Shown: positions 1 through 7,837, counted from the stretch's first letter. The stretch is DNA of 39,836 bases from DATEOR01 sp046734455 (GCA_046734455.1 JBKPRJ010000103.1:1-39836); one strand, 5' to 3'. Notes: generated by a model not told the origin, from the sequence alone. Numbers and translations are program-made.

Positions 1-74
1 GATGACTCGCCCGCAAACGTCGCGGCGGCATCCCTCGAAGCCACGAGAGTTCGGAGCCATCCGTCAACGAGTCC

Positions 75-992
75 TTACGGACGAATGCGGATGACTGTCT
101 TTCCTGTGACCCGATCGGTCGGGTTGAGGGCCGCGACGGCCGCGTCGAGGGTCGCGACGTTGCCGATGTTCGTCCGCAGTCGTCCGTCTCGCACCCGCTG
201 GACAACCTCACCCAGTTGGGCACGATCGGACTCGACAACGAAGTCGATCGCCAGGCCGTCAGCGGGCCGCGTCTCCAGCGGTCCGACGACGGAGACGAGT
301 GTTCCTCCGGCCCGGATCAGACTCGCGGACCGCTTCCCGATGTCGCCGCCGATGACATCGAAAACCAGGTCGACGCCGCCGACGTCCTCCAGGGCGTCGC
401 TCTCGAGGTCGACGAACTCCTGTGCGCCGAAGTCGAGCGCCGTCTGACGGTCGGCAGCGCGTCCGGTGCCGATGACGTAGGCGCCGGCCTCGCATGCGAG
501 CTGCGTCACCATCGACCCGACTGCGCCGGCCGCGCCGTGCGCGAGGACGCTCTGCCCCGCCTGAAGACGTCCGTGCTGGAAGAGTCCCTGCCACGCAGTG
601 AGGCCCGAGATCGGCAGGCTCGCACCCACCGTGAAGTCGACGTCGCCCGGCAATGGCGCGAGGTTGCGTGCCTCGACGGCCGCGTACTCGGCCAGAGTGC
701 CGTCGCGAGTCCAGTCGGTGAGGCCGAACACACGCTGTCCCACCGAGAGCCCCGCCGTGCCATAGCCCAGGGTGGTGACCACTCCGGCCAGCTCGTGCCC
801 GGGGATCGACGGTGTTCGGTCACGGTCGAGGCGATCGGTCCAGGTCGAGGGCCACGCCAGCTCAGTCGGGACGAATCCCGACGCATGAATCTGAACGACG
901 ACATCGTTTATCGCTGCCTGCGGCTCGGGACGCTCCACCAGCTTCATCCCGGCCGTTCCCGCAGCCTGGTCCATTGCCACGATCGCCTTCAT
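75..992 (-). CDS. NADP-dependent zinc-type dehydrogenase / quinone oxidoreductase-like (MDR superfamily)
   Basis: 305 residues, usual length for the quinone-oxidoreductase branch of the medium-chain dehydrogenase superfamily. The N-terminal GroES-like half carries PGHELAGVV (about residues 64-72); the Rossmann half carries AHGAAGAVGSMVTQLA (about 151-166), the AxGxxG-type NADPH loop. No catalytic or structural zinc cysteines are visible, so it probably reduces quinones or enones with NADPH and is not a zinc alcohol dehydrogenase. Likely cytosolic. The ATG follows GGGAGG by six bases, a good ribosome binding site. It stands alone: the next minus-strand gene upstream starts at 1479. Family assignment is firm; the substrate is unknown. 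Confidence 0.85.
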   Translation of the reverse strand: MKAIVAMDQAAGTAGMKLVERPEPQAAINDVVVQIHASGFVPTELAWPSTWTDRLDRDRTPSIPGHELAGVVTTLGYGTAGLSVGQRVFGLTDWTRDGTLAEYAAVEARNLAPLPGDVDFTVGASLPISGLTAWQGLFQHGRLQAGQSVLAHGAAGAVGSMVTQLACEAGAYVIGTGRAADRQTALDFGAQEFVDLESDALEDVGGVDLVFDVIGGDIGKRSASLIRAGGTLVSVVGPLETRPADGLAIDFVVESDRAQLGEVVQRVRDGRLRTNIGNVATLDAAVAALNPTDRVTGKTVIRIRP

Positions 993-1041
993 CGTCCGCC
1001 TCCCGTGTCGAGTTCTCGCCTCAAGCCGACTGGGACAATGA

Positions 1042-1479
1042 TCAGCCGATTTGCTCGGCCAGCCCGATCAGAATGCCCTCGGGGCCTCGCACGTAGCAGA
1101 GCCGATACACGTCTTCGTACTGAACCACTTCGTCGACGAGTTGCGCGCCGTGTTTCCGCAGCCGGGCGAGCGTGTCATCGAGGTCGTCCACCGCGAACAT
1201 GACACGCAGATAGCCCAGCGCGTTCACCGGGGCACTCCGGTGATCGGAGACCACGGGCGGCTCGAGAAATCGCGAGAGCTCGAGCCGGCTCTGGCCGTCC
1301 GGCGTACGCATCATCGCGATCTCGACACGCTGGCCGCGCAGTCCGGTGACGCGCCCCGACCAGTCTCCTTCGATCATCGCTCGCCCTTCGAGTTCGAGGC
1401 CCAGCTCTGCGAAAAACGAGACAGCGGCATCAAGCGATTCCACGACGATGCCAATGTTGTCCATCCGTTGAAGCCCCAC
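1042..1479 (-). CDS. VOC family (glyoxalase/bleomycin-resistance fold) protein
   Basis: 145 residues. The N-terminus has the beta-alpha-beta-beta-beta start MDNIGIVVESLDAAVSFF (from residue 6), and a second half-module begins at LGYLRVMFAVDDLDDTLARL (about 88-107), ending RGPEGILIGLAEQIG; two such modules make one vicinal-oxygen-chelate protomer. These proteins bind a metal and act as lyases, dioxygenases or drug-binding proteins; nothing here fixes the substrate. GTG at 1479 is taken as start because the preceding residues (GLQR) are typical; ATG at 1464 is the alternative. It ends 49 bases before the dehydrogenase start at 992, so the two may share a transcript. Confidence 0.85.
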   Translation of the reverse strand: MGLQRMDNIGIVVESLDAAVSFFAELGLELEGRAMIEGDWSGRVTGLRGQRVEIAMMRTPDGQSRLELSRFLEPPVVSDHRSAPVNALGYLRVMFAVDDLDDTLARLRKHGAQLVDEVVQYEDVYRLCYVRGPEGILIGLAEQIG

Positions 1480-1804
1480 GCGGCCATTCTTGTCGATCGC
1501 GAACCGGCCCGGTTCGCCGGCCGCCTCTGCGATCCGACCTGTGACGAAAAGGCCCGCAAAGGGACCTTTCGAGTAATGGACAAGCGGCGGGACTCGAGGG
1601 CTTCGAGTCCCCGCGGGAGGAGCGCGGCCATCGTCACGTCAACGGCCGCGAGCAACGGCGGCCCCGGGCGCAGGATGGGCAGCATGCTCCCGATCGTCCA
1701 GGCGACGACCCAGAGGGGAAGCAGTCAGCGAGGAGCAGGCGAGCACGCCACGAGCCGGCCGCGAAAAGCGCGACGCCGAGGATGGTCGCTCAAATCTCCT
1801 GTAG
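1480..1804. other. Intergenic stretch without a recognisable gene
   Basis: About 325 bases between the VOC gene and the PDZ remnant. I found no open frame with protein-like composition, no RNA gene and no strong hairpin. Together with the degraded PDZ remnant next to it, this looks like decaying sequence. Confidence 0.4.
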
Positions 1805-2080
1805 CTATTCCGCGCCCAGCGTCAGCGTGGTCGTGTGCGAGGCGCCGAGGCGCTCGTACGTCAGGTGAATCTCGCCTCCGGCCGGCAGCTTGAGCGTCCT
1901 GCTGATCAAGTCATCCGGACTGCCGACCGGTTCGCCGTCGATCTCGACGATCACGTCGCCGGGCCGAAGGCCGGCCTTCTCCGCGGGCCCGCCTGCCGTC
2001 ACGGCCTCGACGAAGAGCCCGGGCGATCCTCCTGTCGCCTGCGCTCCGATCTGGACGAAATTCGGTGCTGCCCCCGAAGG
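1805..2080 (-). pseudogene. C-terminal PDZ domain remnant of an HtrA/DegP-like or related protease
   Basis: The last roughly 90 codons of a minus-strand frame form a clear PDZ domain: GLFVEAVTAGGPAEKAGLRP, then GDVIVEIDGEPVGSPDDL, ending TTTLTLGAE and TAG. In HtrA proteases such a domain follows a trypsin-like domain and binds C-termini of substrates. No protease sequence, signal peptide or transmembrane anchor lies upstream in any frame; the frame continues to 2413 but that part is arginine-rich noise that runs into the G6PDH gene. No ATG, GTG or TTG sits near the domain boundary. I read it as a 5'-truncated remnant; a tiny stand-alone PDZ protein is less likely. The 5' limit given is approximate. 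Confidence 0.5.
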
Positions 2081-2213
2081 ATAGAACCAGCGGCGTGGCG
2101 GCGGCCCGAGACGGAATCGAGTACATCCTGCGGCGCAACGCGTTTGCAGACGGCGACGTGACGACCCTCTATGCCGTGGTCTACCCGAGGCGATCGACGC
2201 GCGTACGTGTCGT

Positions 2214-3608
2214 TCATTTCCCGCGATCCGAGCGCGTGGATGTCTGGTGCCGTTCCGGACCGTCCGACCCGGCGTCGTATTCCTCCAGCGGGGCGAGGTC
2301 GCCGGCCCAACCCTCCAGCACGGGATCGACGATGCGCCACGCCTCCTCCGCCTCGTCGGCACGGATCGACAACGTGGCGTCCCCTCTGAGCACGTCGAGG
2401 AGGATCCGGGCATATGCCGGCAGCTCGGGCGGCTGCAGCTCGGCGCTCAGCACGAGCGGCACGAGACTCAGGGTCTCCCCGGGGCCGGTGCCGGTCAGCT
2501 CGAGGCTGAGACTCTCCGGTTCGAGCCCGAAGCGCAAGAGATTCGGAGACAGCGCGGCCCCATGCTCGAAGGGAAGATCAGGCACCTTGCGGAAGCGGAC
2601 CACGACCTCCTTCCGATCTCTCCCCAGCGCCTTGCCGGTGCGCAGGCGGAACATCGTTCCCGACCAGCGCGGGCTGTCGAGCTCGAGCACGACCTCGGCG
2701 AATGTCTCCGTGCGGTGCTGGGGCACGACCCCGTCCTCCTCGGTGTAGGCCGGGATGTCTCTTTCGCCGATCCTTCCTGCGCGGTAGCGGGCGCGGCGCG
2801 TGCGCGCGGCGATGTCGTCGGGCTGGAGCGGGCGGACGGACCGGAGGACCTCGACCTTGCGATCGCGCAGATCCCGCTCGCCGAGGCTGGCCGGCGGCTC
2901 CATCGCGACCAGGCAGAGCACCTGCAAGAGGTGGTTCTGCACCAAGTCCTTGAGTGCGCCAACCTCGTCGTAATAGCCGGCGCGTCCCTCGAGCGCGAGC
3001 GTCTCGTCCCAGACGATCTCGACCTCCTCGATGTGGGCGCTGGTCCAGACCGCCTCGAGCACCCGGTTGGTCAGACGCGTCGCGAGCACGTTCTGGACGC
3101 TGGTCATGGCCAGGAAGTGGTCGACGCGAAAGACGTGGTGTTCGTCGAACCGTTCGGCAAGGAGACGGTTGAGGGCCATCGCGCTGTCGAGGTCCTCTCC
3201 GAACGGCTTCTCGAGCACGACCTGGCTGTCGGCGGCAACCCCTGCCTGGTGAAGCGCCGAGACCGCGGTTCCGAAGACCGCCGGCGGCAGCGCGAGGTAC
3301 ACCGCGACGGGAGCAGCGCCGGCGAGACTCGCCTTCACGCTGGCCGGATCGCCGAGGTCGATCCGTCGATAGCGCGACGCACTCACGACCGCCGCCCTCG
3401 CTGCGGGATCGACCTCGGCTGCCTCGCGCTCCAGCCACCCGGTGGCCCAGCTCCGGAACCGGTCGTCGTCCCAATCGTCGCGGCCGGCGGCGACAAGCTC
3501 GAAGCCCGCCGGAAGCTCACCGTTGGCCTGCAGAGCTGCGAGGCCCGGGAGGAGATAGCGTCCCATCAGGTCGCCCGTGCCACCGAAGACGACGAGCCGC
3601 TCGATCAC
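2214..3608 (-). CDS. Glucose-6-phosphate dehydrogenase family protein (divergent)
   Basis: 464 residues, close to the usual 480-510. It would oxidise glucose 6-phosphate to 6-phosphogluconolactone with NAD(P)+, first step of the oxidative pentose phosphate pathway. The nucleotide loop is FGGTGDLMGRYLLPGL (8-23), EKPFGEDLDSA (133-143) keeps the conserved lysine, and LVQNHLLQVLCL (222-233) keeps the catalytic histidine. The substrate motif, normally RIDHYLGKE, reads RVDHFLAMT (161-169): Asp163 and His164 remain, but the glycine and the phosphate-contacting lysine are Ala167 and Met168. It starts with GTG inside a GTGA overlap with the GH15-like gene upstream, so translation is probably coupled. 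It could be a zwf paralogue with altered substrate, hence no symbol. Confidence 0.85.
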   Translation of the reverse strand: MIERLVVFGGTGDLMGRYLLPGLAALQANGELPAGFELVAAGRDDWDDDRFRSWATGWLEREAAEVDPAARAAVVSASRYRRIDLGDPASVKASLAGAAPVAVYLALPPAVFGTAVSALHQAGVAADSQVVLEKPFGEDLDSAMALNRLLAERFDEHHVFRVDHFLAMTSVQNVLATRLTNRVLEAVWTSAHIEEVEIVWDETLALEGRAGYYDEVGALKDLVQNHLLQVLCLVAMEPPASLGERDLRDRKVEVLRSVRPLQPDDIAARTRRARYRAGRIGERDIPAYTEEDGVVPQHRTETFAEVVLELDSPRWSGTMFRLRTGKALGRDRKEVVVRFRKVPDLPFEHGAALSPNLLRFGLEPESLSLELTGTGPGETLSLVPLVLSAELQPPELPAYARILLDVLRGDATLSIRADEAEEAWRIVDPVLEGWAGDLAPLEEYDAGSDGPERHQTSTRSDRGK

Positions 3609-4690
3609 GCGAAGTCCCCCTGGGCGGCCTTCGCGAGCGTGACGCCCGCGGCGATCACGCCGATGTGACTGAACGCTTGAGGGAAGTTGCCGCAGAACTC
3701 TCCGGAGGACGGGTCGATCTGCTCGGGCAACAGGCCGAGCGCGCTCGCTCGTGCGCAGAGGGACGCGCAGTGCTCCGAGGCTTCCGCGAGCCGGCCCTGG
3801 CGGGCCAGGTTCTCGACCAGCCAGAAACTGCAGAGGACGAAGGCGCCCTCGTCGCCGAGAATGCCGTCCGGAGACTCATCGTGCAGGTAGCGGTACAGGA
3901 GGCCGTCTCCGGCAGAGAGCCGCTCGGATACCGCCTTGGTCGTCGCGACCATGCGGGGGTGCGCGGCAGGGACGACTCGGCGTAGAGGCAGCGCCAGCAG
4001 GCTGGCGTCCAGGCTCCCGCCCCCGTCGAGATGCTCGCTCGGGGTCTGCGTGTCCTCATCCCATGCGCTCTCGAGCAACATGTCGCGCAGCTCGGCCGCG
4101 GCGTGCTGCCATTTGGCCACCGGCCCAGGCAGGTTCAGCTGCTCTGCGAGCCGAGCGGCGCGGTCCAGCGCCACGTGGCAAAGCCCGGCCGAGTAGGCGA
4201 ACACCCGGCCTTCGCTGCGCACCTCCCAGATGCCCTGATCCGGGAGCCGCCACGCGTCCACCGCGAGGTCGGCCAACGCCGCGAGCCAGCCCCAGAGGTG
4301 CTGCTCGAGCGGCCAGCCGCCTCGAACCCACTGGTACGCACAGTCGAGCACCTCGCCGTAGACGTCGTGCTGGCGCTGGTCGGCGGCGCCGTTCCCCCAG
4401 CGCACCGGGGCCGAGCGCCGGTATCCCTCGAGCTCGCCGTCCACCCGCTCGTCGGGCACGGCAGCACCGTCCAGCTCGTACATGATCTTCGGCGCCCTGC
4501 CGTGCTCGAAGGTGTCCAGCACCCAGCCGAGGAATACACCGGCCTGCTCGGCCAACCCGAGCCAGGGGATGCTGCCGTCGAGGCCGACGAGCGTCGCAGT
4601 CGTCCCGTCGCCGACCAGGCCGAGATCTTCGAGCGCAAGGTAGCCGTCGCGCCGGCGCACCGGGCGGAACGAGGGCTCAGATTGCAGCAC
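3605..4690 (-). CDS. Glycoside hydrolase family 15-like protein with internal deletion
   Basis: 361 residues against about 600 for bacterial GH15 enzymes (glucoamylase, acid trehalase). The first 45 residues match the normal start (DLGLVGDGTTATLVGLDGSI, 22-41), then the sequence jumps at about residues 45-57 to FLGWVLDTF and KIMYELDG (68-75), which normally lie more than 200 residues further on. The N-terminal beta-sandwich and the first part of the (alpha/alpha)6 barrel are missing, yet the frame is intact. Both catalytic glutamates appear present: DQGIWEVR (151-158, acid) and LLPEQIDP (320-327, base), followed by GNFPQAFSH. The GTG start has AGGAGGG five bases upstream. Overlaps the G6PDH gene by GTGA. 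Activity is uncertain. Confidence 0.8.
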   Translation of the reverse strand: MLQSEPSFRPVRRRDGYLALEDLGLVGDGTTATLVGLDGSIPWLGLAEQAGVFLGWVLDTFEHGRAPKIMYELDGAAVPDERVDGELEGYRRSAPVRWGNGAADQRQHDVYGEVLDCAYQWVRGGWPLEQHLWGWLAALADLAVDAWRLPDQGIWEVRSEGRVFAYSAGLCHVALDRAARLAEQLNLPGPVAKWQHAAAELRDMLLESAWDEDTQTPSEHLDGGGSLDASLLALPLRRVVPAAHPRMVATTKAVSERLSAGDGLLYRYLHDESPDGILGDEGAFVLCSFWLVENLARQGRLAEASEHCASLCARASALGLLPEQIDPSSGEFCGNFPQAFSHIGVIAAGVTLAKAAQGDFA

Positions 4691-4812
4691 GGTTTCCCTC
4701 CTGCTACCCGATCGTACGGCAGTGCACCGTCATGGCGACTCCCGCCAAAAGGATCGGCTTCCGTTGTATGGTTGCCGAACGGGATCAGGGACTTCTACTG
4801 AGGAGGGGATTC

Positions 4813-5763
4813 ATGAAGAAACGGCGCCTGCTGTGGGTCGGACTCGGCATGGTGATCGCGGCTGTGGCAATGGCCGTCACGGTCGCCGTCGCAGGTCTTC
4901 AGCCCGCTGATCTCACGTTCACGCCGAAGACCGAGGCGCAGATGACGAACATCGACGTCGCTCGCGCCTATGCGAAGAACTACTACGGCGCTCCGTCGGC
5001 CGTGGCCGGCACCGGCGCAACCGCGACTTGGGACGCGCCGCTGAACCTGGACAGCAACTACGCAAACGAGGCGCGCTCGGTCGCCCGCAAGGGCGCCAAA
5101 TGGCTCGCTTCGCACTCCAACGTCCCCAACCGGGCGATCGTTCTCGACGTGGACGACACCACGCTGACCACGTGGAACTACGAGCTCTACAGCAACTGGG
5201 ACTTCAACCCGGTGACGAACGCAAGCTTCGTCGGCCTGACCGGAAGCACGTTCACAGGGAACATGTTCCCCGCCACGCCGGGAATGGTCAATCTGGTCGA
5301 CCGCGCCAACCACCTTGGTTACTCCATCTTCTGGATCACGGGCCGGGGCGACTCGCAGCACGCGGCGACGATCGCGAACCTGCTCGACGACTCGGCGGCC
5401 GGGTTCTCGGACCTCGACGAGGTGACGCTCTCCGGGCGAACGGTGCCTGAGATCGACGCCGACTACGCGGCACCGACGCCGATCGACACCGGTCACGGCG
5501 GCTTCGCCGACGGCCTCTTCACCAAGCCGCCTGTGGGCTCATACCCGGCGTACCTGGACGCGGACGAGTTTTGCGGGCCGTTCATCCACGCGACTCCGGC
5601 GGCGTCCTGCCCGACCATCCAGTACAAGTCGGGCACGCGCGCTTACATCGAGTCGCAGGGCTACGACATCGTCGCCAACTTCGGCGACCAGTTCAGCGAT
5701 CTCAAGGGCGGGCACGCGGACAAGACGTTCAAGATGCCCAACCCGAACTACTACCTCCCGTAG
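4813..5763 (+). CDS. Exported HAD-superfamily acid phosphatase (class III/B type)
   Basis: 316 residues. A signal peptide is obvious: MKKRR, then a hydrophobic run through about residue 29, so the protein is exported. HAD motif I is VLDVDDTTLT, with the two catalytic aspartates and the class III/B acid-phosphatase pattern. Motif II with the conserved threonine is WITGRGDS, and a late acidic pair is in FGDQFSDLKGGHADK. These enzymes release phosphate from nucleotides and other monoesters outside the cell. I chose the ATG at 4813 because AGGAGGGG lies four bases before it and the signal peptide begins there; the frame is open further upstream. A strong hairpin follows the stop. Probably monocistronic. 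Confidence 0.88.
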   Translation: MKKRRLLWVGLGMVIAAVAMAVTVAVAGLQPADLTFTPKTEAQMTNIDVARAYAKNYYGAPSAVAGTGATATWDAPLNLDSNYANEARSVARKGAKWLASHSNVPNRAIVLDVDDTTLTTWNYELYSNWDFNPVTNASFVGLTGSTFTGNMFPATPGMVNLVDRANHLGYSIFWITGRGDSQHAATIANLLDDSAAGFSDLDEVTLSGRTVPEIDADYAAPTPIDTGHGGFADGLFTKPPVGSYPAYLDADEFCGPFIHATPAASCPTIQYKSGTRAYIESQGYDIVANFGDQFSDLKGGHADKTFKMPNPNYYLP

Positions 5764-5781
5764 GCCGGTAGCGAAAGAGCT

Positions 5782-5815
5782 GGCACGGCCGCTCCCGCCA
5801 GGGAGTGGCCGTGCC
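5782..5815. terminator. Bidirectional hairpin terminator between convergent genes
   Basis: GGCACGGCC pairs perfectly with GGCCGTGCC, continues through a G-U pair into CTCCC/GGGAG, and closes a four-base loop (GCCA): a 15-pair stem. It lies 18 bases after the acid phosphatase stop and two bases before the 3' end of the AHSA1 gene on the other strand. No U-tract follows, which is common in such GC-rich genomes. It is the only terminator-like hairpin found between convergent genes here. Confidence 0.8.
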
Positions 5816-5816
5816 T

Positions 5817-6245
5817 TCAGGTCGCGATCCGCTGGAGCAGCGCGTCGACGCGCGCGAAGCCGCTCTTCGCCCCCTCCTCGACGCCGTACTGCATCGTCAT
5901 GTCGCGCTCGGCCGTCGTCTCGAAGCGCATCGTCTGCGTCAGCTTCGTCTGCTCGCCGAGATCCTCGAACTCGAGCGTCTGCAGGTGGTTCTGGAAGGTC
6001 TGGACGAGGCGCTCGGGCGGCTCGACCTCCCGGAACTCGCCCTCGACGAGCCCGTAGGCCGTTCGGAAGCGATACGCGCCGCCGGCGCGGACGTCCATCT
6101 CCTCGACGACGGTGCCGTCGCCCCACCACTCGGGAATGAGCTCCGGATCCGTCCAGACCGAGAAGACGTGCGCGCGCGGGGCGTCGAAGACCCGCTCGAC
6201 CCGGATCTCGAGCTCACTCGGCGTCGTGACCGTCGTCTCGTTCAT
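5817..6245 (-). CDS. SRPBCC / AHSA1 family protein
   Basis: 142 residues from ATG 6245. It has the Bet v 1-like helix-grip fold of Hsp90-activator-like AHSA1 proteins: IRVERVFDAPRAHVFSVWTD at the start, PEWWGDGTVVEEMDVRAGG (about 32-50), the central GEFREVEPPERLVQTF and a C-terminal helix with GFARVDALLQRIAT. Such small proteins bind hydrophobic ligands and are often encoded beside ArsR regulators, as here. The start lies two bases after the stop of the DUF1801-like gene, giving the order arsR - DUF1801 - AHSA1 under one promoter. Function beyond ligand binding cannot be read from the sequence. Confidence 0.85.
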   Translation of the reverse strand: MNETTVTTPSELEIRVERVFDAPRAHVFSVWTDPELIPEWWGDGTVVEEMDVRAGGAYRFRTAYGLVEGEFREVEPPERLVQTFQNHLQTLEFEDLGEQTKLTQTMRFETTAERDMTMQYGVEEGAKSGFARVDALLQRIAT

Positions 6246-6247
6246 CG

Positions 6248-6670
6248 TCACGACACCGCCTGCTTGACGAGCTTCGTGATCTTCGCCTCGTCGGCCTTGG
6301 AGAGCTTCGTCGTCAGGGCATACGCGACCGGCCACATCGAACCGTCGTCGAGGTTGGAGTTGTCCTGGAACCCAAGCATCGCGTACCGCTCCTTGAACTT
6401 CGCCGCGTCGCGAAAGAACACGACCACCTTGCCGTTCTTGTCAGCGTAGGCAGGCATTCCGTACCAGGTCTTCGGCGTGAGGTCCGGCGCCGTCTTCTGG
6501 ACGATCGCGTGGATCCGCTTGCCGAGCGCGCGGTCGTCCGGCGTCATCTTCTTGAGGGCGGCCTGAATCGCCTCCTCGCCCTCCGCAGCAGCCTTCAGCT
6601 CCTTGGCGCGGGCGCGCATGGCGGCCTTTTCCTCGGCGCTGAAGCTGTCCTTTTTCGTTGTCGGGCTCAT
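6248..6670 (-). CDS. DUF1801-like (YdhG family) protein
   Basis: 140 residues from ATG 6670, preceded by GAAAGGAGCACG. The N-terminal 45 residues are a charged helix (SAEEKAAMRARAKELKAAAE); the rest is the DUF1801 alpha-beta fold, with TWYGMPAYADKNGKVVVFF (68-86) as the hallmark and a lysine-rich C-terminal helix. Members have been linked to iron binding in Bacillus, but function is generally unknown. The start overlaps the ArsR gene stop as ATGA, indicating translational coupling, and the AHSA1 gene follows directly. It probably responds to whatever the ArsR protein senses. Confidence 0.82.
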   Translation of the reverse strand: MSPTTKKDSFSAEEKAAMRARAKELKAAAEGEEAIQAALKKMTPDDRALGKRIHAIVQKTAPDLTPKTWYGMPAYADKNGKVVVFFRDAAKFKERYAMLGFQDNSNLDDGSMWPVAYALTTKLSKADEAKITKLVKQAVS

Positions 6671-6978
6671 CGTGCTCCTTTCGTTCGGTCCACCACCTGC
6701 GCGAAGCGGTCGAGCCGCTGCAGCCACGTGCTGATGCCCTCGAAGGCATACGGCACGAGCATGCACCGGCGGACGCGGCCAACCTTCTCCGTCGTGACGA
6801 GCTCGGCCTCCTCGAGCAGGCGGATGTGCTTCTTCATACCGGTGAGCGACATGCCGAACGGCTCGGCGAGCTCGCTGACCGACGCGCTGCCGGAACCGAG
6901 CCGTTCGAGAACGGCCCGGCGAGTGGGGTCTGCGAGAGCGGTGAACGCGCGGTCGACTGTTCGTGAATACTGAACCAT
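6667..6978 (-). CDS. ArsR-family winged-helix transcriptional regulator
   Basis: 103 residues. FTALADPTRRAVLERLGSG (12-30) is the diagnostic first helices of ArsR repressors; SVSELAEPFGMSLTGMKKHI (33-52) is the helix-turn-helix recognition region, followed by a beta-wing TTEKVGRVRRCML. The metal-binding ELCV(C/G)DL motif is absent, so it senses something other than arsenic-type metals. It heads an operon with DUF1801 and AHSA1 genes. A perfect 11-base inverted repeat covers its own start codon (6966-6991), a likely autoregulatory operator. The ATG lies eight bases after TAATAC, so the mRNA may be leaderless or nearly so. Confidence 0.9.
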   Translation of the reverse strand: MVQYSRTVDRAFTALADPTRRAVLERLGSGSASVSELAEPFGMSLTGMKKHIRLLEEAELVTTEKVGRVRRCMLVPYAFEGISTWLQRLDRFAQVVDRTKGAR

Positions 6979-6991
6979 CAGGTTCAGTATT
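6966..6991 (-). promoter_or_regulatory. Perfect palindrome over the arsR start: likely operator with embedded -10 box
   Basis: AATACTGAACC (6966-6976), ATCA spacer, GGTTCAGTATT (6981-6991): both arms are exact. On the minus strand the upstream arm contains TAATAC (6992-6987), a good -10 hexamer, and the ATG of the regulator sits in the spacer and left arm. Binding of a dimer here would block both polymerase and ribosome. It is AT-richer than its surroundings, which makes it stand out. Confidence 0.75.
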
Positions 6992-6996
6992 ACACA

Positions 6997-7410
6997 TCAA
7001 CCCGGCGGCCGCTCGTCGTAGCGCGGTAGGCCGTCGTCCGGGATCTCCTCCCAGGTCGCGGCGTAGGCGACGAACTGACGGTGTTCCGGGCGGACCCCCG
7101 GATCGCCGTCGAAGGCCCCGAGGCGAACGCTGATCACCTCAGGGTCGTCGGGGTTGCGGCTCCAGAGCTGCGAGCCGCACTGCGAGCAGAACTCCTTCGC
7201 GAATCCGTCCGGCGGCTGCCAGGCACGCACCAGATCCTCGCCGGAGAGGATCCTGAGCGACCCGGGCGCGACACGTGCCTGTGCGGACGCCGCCGCCCCG
7301 GTCCGGCGCTGGCAGCGCGTGCAATGGCAGTAGCTCGCGCGCAGAAGCGGCTCGGTCACCTCGAAGCGGACGCCGCCGCAGAGACACCCGCCCTTGAGCG
7401 GTTCGGTCAG
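6997..7410 (-). CDS. GFA/CENP-V family zinc protein
   Basis: 137 residues. Zinc ligands of the glutathione-dependent formaldehyde-activating (GFA) fold are all present: CLCGG near the N-terminus, YCHCTRCQRRTG in the middle, and FCSQCGSQLWSR. Despite the family name most members do not act on formaldehyde. The frame has no ATG at the natural N-terminus; CTG at 7410 gives (M)TEPLKGGCLCGG, exactly where homologous proteins begin, and forms a CTGA overlap with the stop of the cupin gene. GTG at 7422 is the conventional alternative. It is co-transcribed with the cupin gene. Confidence 0.82.
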   Translation of the reverse strand: MTEPLKGGCLCGGVRFEVTEPLLRASYCHCTRCQRRTGAAASAQARVAPGSLRILSGEDLVRAWQPPDGFAKEFCSQCGSQLWSRNPDDPEVISVRLGAFDGDPGVRPEHRQFVAYAATWEEIPDDGLPRYDERPPG

Positions 7411-7799
7411 TCCTCGCTCCACCAGCCGGGAACCATATCGGCGTCCATCGGGTCGTCCCCCGCGCCGAACGCGATGTACTGGATCCCGTCCGGGCCCGCC
7501 TCCATGTTCCGCATCGTGTCCTTGTCGAAGCGGATGGCGTCCCACTGCCGGAGCTCGACGACCTCGTCCTCGACCTTCACGCGCCCGGAGCCGCCGACGA
7601 CGACGTAGACCTCCTCCTGGTGCGTGTGCTTGTGGCCGAAGGGGATCCTGAAGCCGGGGTCGAGCTTCATGATGCTGAGCCCGAGCGTCTCACCCTGCAG
7701 ATCGGTCCGGGCGAAGCGCGCATCCATCTCCGTCGGCATGTCGAACTTCGGCGCCTGGTTCTCGACGTCTCCGAGGTTTTTCTTCGTATAGCCAGCCAT
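7407..7799 (-). CDS. Cupin-domain protein
   Basis: 130 residues from ATG 7799. It is a single conserved beta-barrel: GHKHTHQEEVYVVVGGSGRV (about 57-76) carries the HxH...E metal-binding half-motif, and the second half lies around LRQWDAIRFDKDTMRNMEAG. Sequence upstream of the ATG in the same frame is not protein-like. Such stand-alone cupins bind a divalent metal and act as dioxygenases, isomerases or sensors; the substrate is not readable. GAGAAT stands six bases before the ATG, close to the leaderless pattern seen elsewhere. Overlaps the GFA-family gene by CTGA. Confidence 0.85.
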   Translation of the reverse strand: MAGYTKKNLGDVENQAPKFDMPTEMDARFARTDLQGETLGLSIMKLDPGFRIPFGHKHTHQEEVYVVVGGSGRVKVEDEVVELRQWDAIRFDKDTMRNMEAGPDGIQYIAFGAGDDPMDADMVPGWWSED

Positions 7800-7837
7800 G
7801 AGCCGATTCTCCGCGGAACCGGCAGATGGCAAACGTC

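Noticed and set aside
1..74. A gene at the left edge
   Set aside because: Only 74 bases lie beyond the dehydrogenase stop; no convincing reading frame or motif can be assigned.
2081..2413. N-terminal extension of the PDZ frame to 2413
   Set aside because: Arginine-rich, no domain, and overlaps 200 bases of the G6PDH gene on the same strand.
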